DNA of 19,190 bases from Candidatus Woesearchaeota archaeon (GCA_019322815.1 JAHWIB010000026.1:1-19190), one strand, 5' to 3'. Positions 1 through 6,264 are shown, counted from the stretch's first letter. The notes: generated by a model from the sequence alone, not told the origin. Made by a program: numbers and translations.

Positions 1-183
1 GCCACTGCAAGAGGATCTGCAGGTTGTGCTCCTTGTTGACCTTGACCACCAGGAGTACTTTGATATGCGCCCATTGCCACTGCAAGAGGATCTGCAGGTT
101 GTGCTCCTTGTTGACCTTGACCACCAGGAGTACTTTGATATGCGCCCATTGCCACTGCAAGAGGATCTGCAGGTTGTGCTCCT
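1..183. repeat. 75-bp perfect tandem repeats (2 full units plus 33 bp)
   Basis: Units start at 1, 76 and 151. The first two are identical over all 75 bases and the third matches for 33 bases before diverging at 184. The period is a multiple of three, so the array keeps the minus-strand reading frame and encodes a 25-residue repeat. Lack of synonymous change implies recent expansion or active homogenisation. The array continues beyond the left edge, so copy number is unknown. Confidence 0.95.
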
Positions 184-230
184 GGATTACTTCCTGCTCC
201 TTTACTTCCACCTGATTGTTGATTTGTCAT
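1..230 (-). CDS. Repeat-containing low-complexity protein, N-terminal part (runs off window)
   Basis: The minus-strand frame opens with ATG at 230 and stays open to the window edge, so only the first 76 residues are visible. After a Gly/Ser/Asn-rich leader of about 16 residues come 25-residue repeats that begin GAQPADPLAVAMGAYQ and end in a Gly/Gln-rich stretch; two complete units and the start of a third are seen. No signal peptide or membrane segment is evident in this part. The start lies one base after the stop of the upstream 625-residue gene, so the two are very probably co-transcribed and translationally coupled. I do not recognise the family. Ala/Pro/Gly/Gln repeats suggest a flexible or surface-exposed region, which is inference. 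The forward-strand readings over the same bases are shadows. Confidence 0.7.
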   Translation of the reverse strand, partial: MTNQQSGGSKGAGSNPGAQPADPLAVAMGAYQSTPGGQGQQGAQPADPLAVAMGAYQSTPGGQGQQGAQPADPLAV

Positions 231-231
231 T

Positions 232-2109
232 TTAATCTTTTATACCATGCATTTTTTTAAACTGTTCTAATCTTTCTCTGCCTTGGCCAGTAGTTTCAAC
301 AAATTCTTTCATTGCACCATAAATTTCTTCCCTAGTTACACCTGTTTTAGTAGTTACTGCAGTTAACTTTTTAGTAGCTACCTCCATATTCACACCTTCT
401 TCTAAATCATCATCTTTAACTGCTGGATTTTGTATAGGTGTTGGATCTGGATCTGTTGTTCCGGATTTTCTTGCAGGTAATGCTCCCCCTCCTGGACTTA
501 TAGGTGTTGAATTAGCCCATGGATCAACTGGTATCTCTGTTGTCACTCCATGTCCTTTTCTAGTTATAAAAGTTTGAACATCTTTTGTAAATTTGTATAT
601 ATCAAGAAATTTTCCTTGATATTCATTATCTTCAACTTCTTTAGCTAATCTATCAATTCCCTTCTTAGCTTGGTCTTGGTCTTTTTCAACAGTTGCTTTT
701 CTATATTTATTTACTTCTATCTTAATTCTTGTAGCTTTTATTTTTCCAACACATTTTTCAAAATTATCAGCCTTATCAGCATCAATTTCTCCTTTTTCAT
801 CTTCAAATGCTTTTATTACTGCCTCTAATTTTGTTATTCTTTCATCATAATATTCTTCATCTGTTCTTTTTGGATTAAAATCATGAAAAGCAATATATTC
901 ATATTCTCTTGCTTGCGCTGTCAGTTCAGGAACATTTAACTCTTCCACATCATTTAATATTTCATATTTTACATAAGTTAAGTTAGCACGCATAGTTAAT
1001 GTATCTCCGCTTGCAGGACTTATTTTTTTTTCTGTTTTTTTCATCTCCTCTCTATAAGAACTACGAAGGTGATCAAAACTATTTACAAGACCTGGAATTT
1101 TAACTTGTGCAGCTTTTTCTACATCTTTTCTTACAACAGGATTATCAAACCATGCTAAAACTATTTCACTTAAATTTTTTATATGCTGTTGAGGTGTATA
1201 AGTTCCTGTCTCATACTGAGAAATCAGTTTTTCTGCTTCATCTTTTTTATTTTCAAAAGTCTCAATAGTACGGTCTGCTTCAACTTCATCTCTATGCTTT
1301 TCTAAAAGGCCAACATAATCATCAAATTTAGCAGCCGTCCCTTCAGGAACTATTTTTAAACTTTCACCTTCTTCTAAAGTTTCTCTAGTTATTTCTTCTT
1401 TTAATTTTACAATTAAACTATTAGTTTGCCTTAACTCATTATCATAATCATATGGATTTGGAAATTTAGGCGCCTCTCCTTTTTTCCCTCCTTTTTCATA
1501 TTCTTCTTTTTGTCTCTGATATGTTGATTTCCTTTTTTCATGATTTCTTTCATAATCTTTCATATCACTTTCATATCTTGCCATCCGGCCTTCTATGTCT
1601 TTTTCATAATTTATCTCACTAAATAGTTTAAATATAAGTTCAGTCCTCACAACCCTATATTGGCTTTTTAAATTTTCAACTGCTCTTTCTTCTTGATCTG
1701 GAGAAATCTTACCAAGACCATCAACTTCTATTCCAACTTTTTTACATGCTTGTTTTATAGCATCAGAAATTAATGAATATCTTTTTTCTTCTAAATCTGC
1801 TTTAATCAAAGATTGAGCATCATTAGGATTATCACGTAATTTTTTAGCAATACTTCCAATACCAGAAATTTTATCACTACTTTTAATTTCTTTATATTCT
1901 TCATCAACTTTTTCATAAAGATCAGGAGCTAATTCTTTGATCTTCTTATGAGCATTAGTCATTAATCTAGAATATCTAGAATTGCCTAGATGACCCATAT
2001 AACCCTGTTTAAATTGATTCCAAAATCCTTGCATCATTCCAGCATCTGGATTAGATTCAAAACTAGTTAACATTAATTCAAGTGTCTCTATATTATCAGG
2101 TTCCTCCAT
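232..2109 (-). CDS. Large helical charged protein of unknown function
   Basis: An open frame of 625 residues when started at the ATG at 2109. The frame can extend to a TTG at 2121, but a GGTGG lies just before the ATG and a TATA box about 55 bp upstream would leave a short leader, so I prefer the ATG. I do not recognise the family. The protein is rich in Lys and Glu with long predicted helical or coiled-coil segments over roughly residues 60-520, a Pro/Gly/Thr-rich linker around 530-570, and a short helical C-terminal domain. No signal peptide, transmembrane helix, nucleotide-binding loop or metal-binding cluster is visible, so it is probably a soluble structural or scaffold protein (inference). 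It is followed after one base by the repeat protein at 230, suggesting the pair works together. Confidence 0.8.
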   Translation of the reverse strand: MEEPDNIETLELMLTSFESNPDAGMMQGFWNQFKQGYMGHLGNSRYSRLMTNAHKKIKELAPDLYEKVDEEYKEIKSSDKISGIGSIAKKLRDNPNDAQSLIKADLEEKRYSLISDAIKQACKKVGIEVDGLGKISPDQEERAVENLKSQYRVVRTELIFKLFSEINYEKDIEGRMARYESDMKDYERNHEKRKSTYQRQKEEYEKGGKKGEAPKFPNPYDYDNELRQTNSLIVKLKEEITRETLEEGESLKIVPEGTAAKFDDYVGLLEKHRDEVEADRTIETFENKKDEAEKLISQYETGTYTPQQHIKNLSEIVLAWFDNPVVRKDVEKAAQVKIPGLVNSFDHLRSSYREEMKKTEKKISPASGDTLTMRANLTYVKYEILNDVEELNVPELTAQAREYEYIAFHDFNPKRTDEEYYDERITKLEAVIKAFEDEKGEIDADKADNFEKCVGKIKATRIKIEVNKYRKATVEKDQDQAKKGIDRLAKEVEDNEYQGKFLDIYKFTKDVQTFITRKGHGVTTEIPVDPWANSTPISPGGGALPARKSGTTDPDPTPIQNPAVKDDDLEEGVNMEVATKKLTAVTTKTGVTREEIYGAMKEFVETTGQGRERLEQFKKMHGIKD

Positions 2110-2161
2110 TATACCCACCAAATATTTTTCCCCTTTATAATCACTAAATAGTAGTTAAGTA

Positions 2162-2171
2162 TTATATAAAG
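2162..2171 (-). promoter_or_regulatory. TATA box for the 2109-to-left operon
   Basis: Minus strand reads TTTATATAAT preceded by a purine-rich BRE-like stretch. Expected transcription start is around 2140, giving a leader of about 30 nt before the ATG at 2109. Confidence 0.5.
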
Positions 2172-2249
2172 TTTGTGGTTTTATTAGGTAAATAAAAGAT
2201 TTTCTGATTAAAATATTTTTTCATTAAAAAAAGGATGGGGCTGCTGGGA

Positions 2250-2332
2250 CTTTCGTAACTGATTGCGAACGATTAGTGAGCACGTGTGGCTTTAAGCCGC
2301 ACATTGCGTGTCAACCGAGCGTAACCAGTTGA
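2250..2332 (-). other. tRNA-Trp intron 2 (T-loop, 59/60), 83 nt
   Basis: The bulge-helix-bulge is near perfect. Outer helix CTGGG/CCCAG (the T-stem), central 4-bp helix TTCG/CGAA, 3-nt bulges AAT and AGT, and inner helix AACTG/CAGTT beyond one C-A mismatch. Cutting at AA^T and AG^T joins TTCGAA to T and restores a 7-nt T-loop. Inside the intron a further hairpin (about 2285-2303) has GTGTGGC pairing GCCGCAC around TTTAA. Confidence 0.87.
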
Positions 2333-2353
2333 TTCGAACCCAGATCCGCTGGT

Positions 2354-2400
2354 ATATCCTGCTGTTAGTCATCAGCCAAAAGACCTCATCGCTCCAGCAA
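2354..2400 (-). other. tRNA-Trp intron 1 (anticodon loop, 37/38), 47 nt
   Basis: A bulge-helix-bulge is visible. The exon helix is GCTGG/CCAGC. Exon bases 32-35 (CTCC) face intron bases GGAT (three pairs plus one mismatch). The 3-nt bulges are AGT and ATA, and the inner intron helix is TGCTG/CAGCA. Cleavage after the second base of each bulge gives the standard 37/38 junction. The intron contains GATGA and CTGATGA motifs separated by about 10 nt, reminiscent of the box C/D guide in other archaeal tRNA-Trp introns, but no convincing terminal D box is present. Confidence 0.85.
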
Positions 2401-2458
2401 CTGGAGCCAGCTATTCTAGCCAGGTTATACTACAGCCCCTGAAAAGGATAATATCAAA

Positions 2459-2478
2459 AATTTATTATATTATATAAA
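2459..2478. promoter_or_regulatory. Shared AT-rich promoter of tRNA-Trp (minus) and rtcA (plus)
   Basis: Overlapping TATA-like stretches. A TATA element centred near 2464-2466 is about 26 bp from both the tRNA 5' end (2439) and the rtcA ATG (2492), so rtcA is probably leaderless. Confidence 0.5.
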
Positions 2479-2491
2479 AATATTGCTTATT

Positions 2492-3586
2492 ATGTTGAAT
2501 ATTGATGGATCTTATCTAGAAGGAGGAGGCCAAATAATCAGAACAGCTTTAGCTCTCTCAACATTGACAGGAAAATCATTTGAAGCATTTAACATCAGAA
2601 AAGGAAGAAAAAACCCAGGATTAAAGGCTCAGCATCTTCACTGCATTAAGGCATTGGAAAAACTCGCAAATGCAAAAGCAGGCTATGCAGAGCTAGCCTC
2701 AGAAAAATTAAGATATATTCCTGGAAAATTAGAAGGAAAAACATTAAACATTGATATAGGAACAGCAGGCTCAGTTTCTTTATTGTTGCAGTCAATTCTA
2801 TTGCCTTCTTTTTTTGCAAACAGAAAAACAAGAATAAGATTAACAGGAGGCACATCTGGAAAATGGGCAATGCCTTATGACTTCTTTGCAAATATTCTGA
2901 TATTTCATCTAAAAAAATTCTGTGAAAAATTAGAATTAAAATTAATAAAAAGAGGTTATTATCCAAAAGGAGGAGGAGAAATAGAATTAACAATCACACC
3001 AAAATATAAATTATCAGATTTTGAAAACTTTAAAGAATTCCAACAACACCTAAAAGAAAATTCTCCTAAAATAGATCTAACAGAACAAGGGCATTTAGTT
3101 CAAATAAAAGGAATTTCTCATGCTTCAAAAATATTACAAAAAGCAAATGTTGCAGAAAGACAAACAAAAGCAGCTAAACTAATTTTAAATAAACTAAATT
3201 GCCCAGTTAATATTCAATCAGAATATGCAGATACATTTTCACCAGGTTCTGGAATTACTTTATGGGCAATCTTCTCTAAAGATCAGGAAGAAATTGATTT
3301 CATGAATCCAATTTTTCTTGGAGCAGATGCATTAGGGGAAAAAGGAAAAAGAGCAGAGCAGGTTGGAGAAGAAGCTGCAAATAAACTATTAGAAGAAATA
3401 AACTCAAAAGCGCCAGTTGATTCTCATACAGCAGATAATCTAATACCTTGGCTTGCTTTGTTTGGCAAACAAATAAAAGTCTCTAAAATCACAGACCATA
3501 CAAGAACAAATATCTGGATTTGTGAACAATTCTTAGGAAAAATATTTAAGATAAATGAAAAAGAAAATATTATTTCGATTATATAA
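2492..3586 (+). CDS. rtcA: RNA 3'-terminal phosphate cyclase
   Basis: A 364-residue protein of normal family length. It converts RNA 3'-phosphate ends to 2',3'-cyclic phosphates using ATP, through an enzyme-AMP intermediate on histidine. The N-terminal signature DGSYLEGGGQIIRTALALS (residues 5-23), the NPGLKAQHLH segment (41-50), DIGTAGSVSLLLQS (88-101) and YYPKGGGEIEL (156-166) are all characteristic. The expected nucleophile is His312 in VDSHTADNL, matching the conserved H-x-A-D block of the family. The frame could start at a TTG at 2483, but the ATG at 2492 begins exactly where family homology starts and fits a leaderless transcript. It is divergent from an intron-containing tRNA gene. A role in repairing RNA ends is the family expectation; a link to tRNA splicing is only contextual. 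Confidence 0.96.
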   Translation: MLNIDGSYLEGGGQIIRTALALSTLTGKSFEAFNIRKGRKNPGLKAQHLHCIKALEKLANAKAGYAELASEKLRYIPGKLEGKTLNIDIGTAGSVSLLLQSILLPSFFANRKTRIRLTGGTSGKWAMPYDFFANILIFHLKKFCEKLELKLIKRGYYPKGGGEIELTITPKYKLSDFENFKEFQQHLKENSPKIDLTEQGHLVQIKGISHASKILQKANVAERQTKAAKLILNKLNCPVNIQSEYADTFSPGSGITLWAIFSKDQEEIDFMNPIFLGADALGEKGKRAEQVGEEAANKLLEEINSKAPVDSHTADNLIPWLALFGKQIKVSKITDHTRTNIWICEQFLGKIFKINEKENIISII

Positions 3587-3593
3587 AAAAAAG

Positions 3594-3712
3594 ATGAGTT
3601 CTAAGTCGCCAATTGGCAAGTGAGTTAATAAGAGGCTCGTAAGACAGCATTGTCAGCTGATATCTTTATTTTAATAGCAATCTCAGCTGAGCGAACGAGA
3701 CTTAGAACTCAT
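3594..3712 (+). ncRNA. Structured repeat element, copy 1 (candidate ncRNA or MITE-like element)
   Basis: Bases 3594-3607 pair perfectly with 3699-3712 (14 bp). Inside are the self-complementary GCCAATTGGC at 3608-3617, a short CTCGT/ACGAG helix (3636-3640 with 3695-3699, the last base competing with the outer stem), and an 8-bp helix formed by two TCAGCTGA blocks (3653-3660 with 3683-3690). The core from AAGTC to GACTT is about 80% identical by eye to a second copy at 18657-18778, with compensatory changes in the inner helix and a completely different but still paired outer stem. It lies between the rtcA stop and the promoter of the zinc-ribbon gene. The strand is chosen arbitrarily. No known RNA family was recognised. 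Confidence 0.6.
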
Positions 3713-3729
3713 TCTTAAAAACCAAAGCT

Positions 3730-3738
3730 TTTATAAAT
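3730..3738 (+). promoter_or_regulatory. TATA box for zinc-ribbon/aEF1-beta operon
   Basis: TTTATAAAT centred 26 bp before the ATG at 3760, consistent with a leaderless transcript. Confidence 0.65.
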
Positions 3739-3759
3739 AGCTCAATACTACTTTGAAAA

Positions 3760-3933
3760 ATGGCAGAACAATTAGTATGCATATCCTGTAAAAAACGGAT
3801 CACAAACGAACAAGGCAGCACTAGATTTCTTTGTCCTAAATGTAGCAAACATGAAATCATTAGATGCAAGCATTGCAGGGAGATAGTTGCTAAATACAAA
3901 TGTCCAGAATGCGGTTTTACAGGTCCAAATTGA
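3760..3933 (+). CDS. Small zinc-ribbon protein (HVO_2753/DUF1610-like)
   Basis: A 57-residue protein with eight cysteines in four CxxC knuckles at residues 7/10, 25/28, 36/39 and 48/51, ending CPECGFTGPN. This is the pattern of the archaeal two-zinc-finger protein family that lies directly before the elongation factor 1-beta gene in many archaea, and it does so here. It most likely binds two zinc ions; an RNA or ribosome-related role is inferred from the family and context. The ATG at 3760 is about 26 bp from a TATA box. Its stop codon overlaps the ribosome binding site (AGGTG) of the following aEF1-beta gene, so the two are co-transcribed and probably coupled. Confidence 0.9.
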   Translation: MAEQLVCISCKKRITNEQGSTRFLCPKCSKHEIIRCKHCREIVAKYKCPECGFTGPN

Positions 3934-3946
3934 GAGGTGTATTCTT

Positions 3947-4225
3947 ATGGCTCAAGTAATTGTAACATTAAAAATAATGCCTGAATCTGTAGATATTGAT
4001 TTAAGCAAAATAACAGAAGAGGCAAAAAATAAGATAACAGATTTTGCAGGAGCAGGCGAAATGAAAGTAGAAGAAAAACCGATTGCATTTGGCTTAAAAG
4101 CCTTAAACATAATATTTGTTATGGATGAATCAAAAGGCTCAACAGATGATTTAGAAGACTCAATATCAGATATCCAAGGTGTTCAATCAGTAGAAGTGAC
4201 AGATGTAAGAAGAGCAGTTGGATGA
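3947..4225 (+). CDS. ef1b: Translation elongation factor 1-beta (aEF1B)
   Basis: A 92-residue protein, normal for archaeal EF-1 beta, starting MAQVIVTLKIMPESVDIDL. It catalyses GDP-GTP exchange on EF-1 alpha during polypeptide elongation. The pattern of N-terminal beta strand, central FGLKALNIIFVMDE and C-terminal IQGVQSVEVTDVRRAVG matches the small alpha-beta sandwich of the family, including the conserved C-terminal VEV-DVRR segment. The frame is open further upstream, but the ATG at 3947 is preceded by AGGTG at good spacing and coincides with the homologous start. It forms a two-gene operon with the upstream zinc-ribbon gene, separated by 13 bases. No terminator is obvious; an 18-bp dyad follows at 4235. 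Confidence 0.95.
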   Translation: MAQVIVTLKIMPESVDIDLSKITEEAKNKITDFAGAGEMKVEEKPIAFGLKALNIIFVMDESKGSTDDLEDSISDIQGVQSVEVTDVRRAVG

Positions 4226-4234
4226 TTAAAATAC

Positions 4235-4252
4235 TTGTATACCAGTATACAA
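4235..4252. promoter_or_regulatory. Perfect 18-bp dyad (candidate operator)
   Basis: TTGTATAC and GTATACAA are exact inverted repeats around the spacer CA. The dyad lies 9 bp after the aEF1-beta stop and 42 bp before the TATA box of the next gene. The 2-nt spacer and lack of a following T-run fit a protein-binding site better than a terminator; no regulator can be assigned. Confidence 0.45.
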
Positions 4253-4293
4253 AATAGTAACATTTATATATTAGAATGACTTTACACCTAATA

Positions 4294-4302
4294 TTTATAT
4301 AT
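4294..4302 (+). promoter_or_regulatory. TATA box for the receiver-like gene
   Basis: TTTATATAT centred at 4298 predicts a start near 4324, just before the GTG at 4330. A second TATA-like stretch lies at 4263-4270. Confidence 0.5.
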
Positions 4303-4329
4303 AATTTAACTACACCCCAGGCGATTTAA

Positions 4330-5259
4330 GTGGAAAAAAAAGAAGGTGACATGACTATCCCATTTGTAGGGCAGGAGAGTTCTCAGTATGATTTTTTATT
4401 CCTTACAAAACTTGTTTATACAACCTTAGCTAAAAAACATTTGAAAGAATATTCTTGTGATGTAGTCAATGATATAGAAACAGCTAGAGAACATCTGTCT
4501 ACTCATCAATATAAAGGAGTAGTCACACAAGATATTGCTATTGCAATGAGAGCAGCAGATATGGGAATTCCATTTATTCATCTTGAAGATAAGCCAAAAA
4601 AAACCCATTTAGACTTAGCAGAAAGAACAAAATCATATTGTCTTGATCCAACTAAAAAAGGTTTTATACCTGCATTTACATCATCTGCAGAAGAGATATT
4701 AAGACTATATCAAAAAGAGGATAAATTAAGAGTTTTAATTGTTGATGAAGAAGAATCTGATCTAAATTTATATAAAAGAGTATTTGAAGATAAAGGATAT
4801 GAAGTAGTGACAGCAAGCGATGATAAAGAAGCTGAGTCTTTAGTTAAACAAGGAGGAATAGATGCTGTTGCAACTATGCTTGAATTTTATCGTACTCATT
4901 CTGGTGGTCTGCATATTTTACAAACTACAACGAGAGATAGTCCAGAAACGCCAGTTATCATTTATACAGGCTATACAAGTGAAAATATATTATCAAATCT
5001 AGAAGGCCTTGGTGCTTATAAAGTTATGTCAAAGTCAGATGAAGCTGCCTTTGCTGACGAATTAGTCAGATCAGTTGCAGAATCATTAGGATTATCTCCT
5101 GAAACAGACGGAACATTAGATGATTTAGCTAAAGAAGTTGATAATCTTCCTAGTTTGGTTAGAGAGGTTCCATTCGAAGAAGCAAAAGCAGTAACAGAAA
5201 GATTTAAAGCTGCTCTTAAATCACCAGAGGTTGTTGTAAAAAAATTTGCCTTAGATTAA
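4330..5259 (+). CDS. Receiver-like (pseudo-response-regulator) protein
   Basis: A 309-residue protein from GTG 4330; an ATG at 4351 would give 302 residues, and the choice is unresolved. Residues about 133-240 look like a CheY-type receiver. Beta-1 is LRVLIVDEEE with the acidic pocket D139/E140. The beta-4 switch Thr is T213 in VIIYTGYTS and the beta-5 Lys is K235 in KVMSKSDE. The phospho-acceptor Asp at the end of beta-3 is replaced: in IDAVATMLEF the aligned residue is Met183, with Glu185 nearby. The N-terminal 125 residues may be a second, more diverged receiver-like fold (weak). No DNA-binding or output domain is apparent in the C-terminal 70 residues. A phosphorylation-independent signalling or protein-interaction role is inference. 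It is convergent with the gene ending at 5262. Confidence 0.75.
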   Translation: MEKKEGDMTIPFVGQESSQYDFLFLTKLVYTTLAKKHLKEYSCDVVNDIETAREHLSTHQYKGVVTQDIAIAMRAADMGIPFIHLEDKPKKTHLDLAERTKSYCLDPTKKGFIPAFTSSAEEILRLYQKEDKLRVLIVDEEESDLNLYKRVFEDKGYEVVTASDDKEAESLVKQGGIDAVATMLEFYRTHSGGLHILQTTTRDSPETPVIIYTGYTSENILSNLEGLGAYKVMSKSDEAAFADELVRSVAESLGLSPETDGTLDDLAKEVDNLPSLVREVPFEEAKAVTERFKAALKSPEVVVKKFALD

Positions 5260-5269
5260 AGTTAAGGCA
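5247..5269. terminator. Hairpin spanning two convergent stop codons
   Basis: TGCCTTA (5247-5253) and TAAGGCA (5263-5269) form a 7-bp stem with a 9-nt loop that contains the plus-strand stop at 5257 and abuts the minus-strand stop at 5262. A T-rich run follows on the plus side. It could end transcription in one or both directions. Confidence 0.4.
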
Positions 5270-5678
5270 TTTTATATCTAACTATTTCTTCTAATCTTAC
5301 ATATCTTCTCATCATATTTAAAATGACTTGGTCTCTTGTACCATGCACAGTAACAGCACCCCTTACTTCACAGCCAGGGTTCTGCTGCTTCATATAATCA
5401 ACTAATTCATCTTTTACTTCATTGATATAACCTACTAAGCCTGTACTTACATCCTCGTGATTTTTAGGAATAACAACCTTAGCCAAGCCATGATTATCAT
5501 TTTCTTTGACTTTGAAATACAGCATAACAAAAGGAGAACTAACTGGTCCGTACTCCCTGCTGATTTCTTTTATATCATCAAGTTTTCCTACAGCAAATTC
5601 TAATATTCCTGCTTTCCCTTTTCTCTCATCACGAAAATGAATTAATGATTGATTGCTTGTATATCTTTTATTAGACAT
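5262..5678 (-). CDS. Uncharacterised 138-residue soluble protein
   Basis: I do not recognise this protein. It has mixed alpha/beta character: a basic N-terminus, KAGILEFAVGKL (about residues 21-33) and FVMLYFKVKEN (50-60) that look like beta strands, LAKVVIPKN, an acidic helix near 80-95, and a C-terminal helix ending RYVRLEEIVRYKMP. No signal peptide, membrane segment or metal-binding cluster is seen. The ATG at 5678 has a strong G-run ribosome binding site (GGGGGTG) seven bases upstream. It follows the small membrane protein gene by 17 bases and is probably the last gene of that operon. It is convergent with the receiver-like gene, two bases between stops. Confidence 0.75.
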   Translation of the reverse strand: MSNKRYTSNQSLIHFRDERKGKAGILEFAVGKLDDIKEISREYGPVSSPFVMLYFKVKENDNHGLAKVVIPKNHEDVSTGLVGYINEVKDELVDYMKQQNPGCEVRGAVTVHGTRDQVILNMMRRYVRLEEIVRYKMP

Positions 5679-5695
5679 GGATTACACCCCCAATT

Positions 5696-6133
5696 TTAAA
5701 TTACCACTTTTCCAAACTGCACTGCATTATTTGTTATAGCAACTACATTAGCTACAATATAATACAGCAAAACTACTTTGTAGTATTTTGTTATCTTTAA
5801 AGCTGAAAAAAACTTAGATATGATCTTTAAAACCATATAAACCAATGGGCACCATAAAAATATTAATAACCCATTTGGTGTCATACTATACAAATTTCTA
5901 ATTACATTATTTAGTTCTTGAAATCCATAATAATGAAGTATAAAATAAGTAAAGATAACATCAACCATCATCAAAACCAAACTTAATTTAAACAAACGAG
6001 TTGTTTTTTTATGAGTTGTATATTCAGGTTTCTTTTTGCTTTTATTAGAAGCTTGTTTCTTATCAGGTTCACAAACAGGTTTTTTAGTTTTTATTTTATC
6101 TAAATTTGATTTTTCATAAAATCCATATATCAT
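5696..6133 (-). CDS. Small membrane protein, DUF5658-like
   Basis: A 145-residue protein with a Lys-rich hydrophilic N-terminus of about 48 residues, then three hydrophobic segments (about 49-67, 86-107 and 119-135). The pattern of Asp in the first helix (MMVDVIFTYFIL), then GFQELNNVIRN, then PLVYMVLKIISK, and a last helix with Asn (VANVVAITNN) resembles DUF5658 membrane proteins, whose function is unknown. The charged N-terminus is probably cytoplasmic (positive-inside rule). Its ATG overlaps the stop of the 39-residue ORF upstream as ATGA and has a GGGGGTGG motif before it. The family call is tentative; the membrane location is well supported. Confidence 0.75.
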   Translation of the reverse strand: MIYGFYEKSNLDKIKTKKPVCEPDKKQASNKSKKKPEYTTHKKTTRLFKLSLVLMMVDVIFTYFILHYYGFQELNNVIRNLYSMTPNGLLIFLWCPLVYMVLKIISKFFSALKITKYYKVVLLYYIVANVVAITNNAVQFGKVVI

Positions 6134-6249
6134 CTTAACACCACCCCCTTTTTGCTCTTCCTTATTCTCATAAAAGTAAGTCCATCTCTTTTCTCAATCT
6201 GTTTCCAGATCACACTATCATCTTTGAAATTTATCATGTCAATTTTCAT
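6130..6249 (-). CDS. Candidate 39-residue small protein
   Basis: A short frame from ATG 6249 to a TGA that overlaps the next ATG by the ATGA configuration, which suggests translational coupling. A run of seven G (6254-6260 on the complement) lies four bases before the ATG as a ribosome binding site, like those of its two downstream neighbours. The peptide starts MKIDMINFKDDSVIWKQ and is basic at its C-terminus (RIRKSKKGVVLR); it has no membrane segment. I do not recognise it. It could instead be a leader peptide that times translation of the membrane protein. Evidence is positional rather than from homology. Confidence 0.5.
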   Translation of the reverse strand: MKIDMINFKDDSVIWKQIEKRDGLTFMRIRKSKKGVVLR

Positions 6250-6264
6250 TTTGCCCCCCCATTT

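Larger units (their letters stand above)
2236..2439 (-). tRNA. tRNA-Trp (CCA) with two introns
   Basis: Exons on the minus strand are 2439-2401, 2353-2333 and 2249-2236, giving a 74-nt mature tRNA. The acceptor stem GGGGCTG pairs with CAGCCCC, with discriminator A at 2236 and no encoded CCA tail. The anticodon stem is GCTGG/CCAGC with loop CTCCAGA once intron 1 (after position 37) is removed, giving anticodon CCA. The T-stem CTGGG pairs perfectly with CCCAG only after removal of a second, 83-nt intron inside the T-loop; the loop is then the standard TTCGAAT. The D-stem is weak, with an apparent A-A opposition. The gene is divergent from rtcA and shares its AT-rich promoter region. Identity is well supported by the anticodon, the classic 37/38 intron position and the A73 discriminator. 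Confidence 0.9.

Noticed and set aside
1..183. CRISPR array
   Set aside because: The repeats are contiguous without spacers, have a 75-bp period and stay in a coding frame.
24..235. Two overlapping forward-strand ORFs over the left-end repeats
   Set aside because: They are shadows of the minus-strand repeat protein, which has a start codon one base after the preceding gene; the forward frames are Cys/Leu-rich nonsense with no ribosome binding site.
3594..3712. 5S rRNA or SRP RNA for the structured element
   Set aside because: Size and a closing stem suggested 5S rRNA, but none of the conserved 5S or SRP sequence blocks are present and two divergent copies with different stems exist.
3594..3712. 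Target-site duplication around copy 1 of the structured element
   Set aside because: Only A-rich imperfect similarity is seen on the two sides, not distinguishable from chance in this composition.
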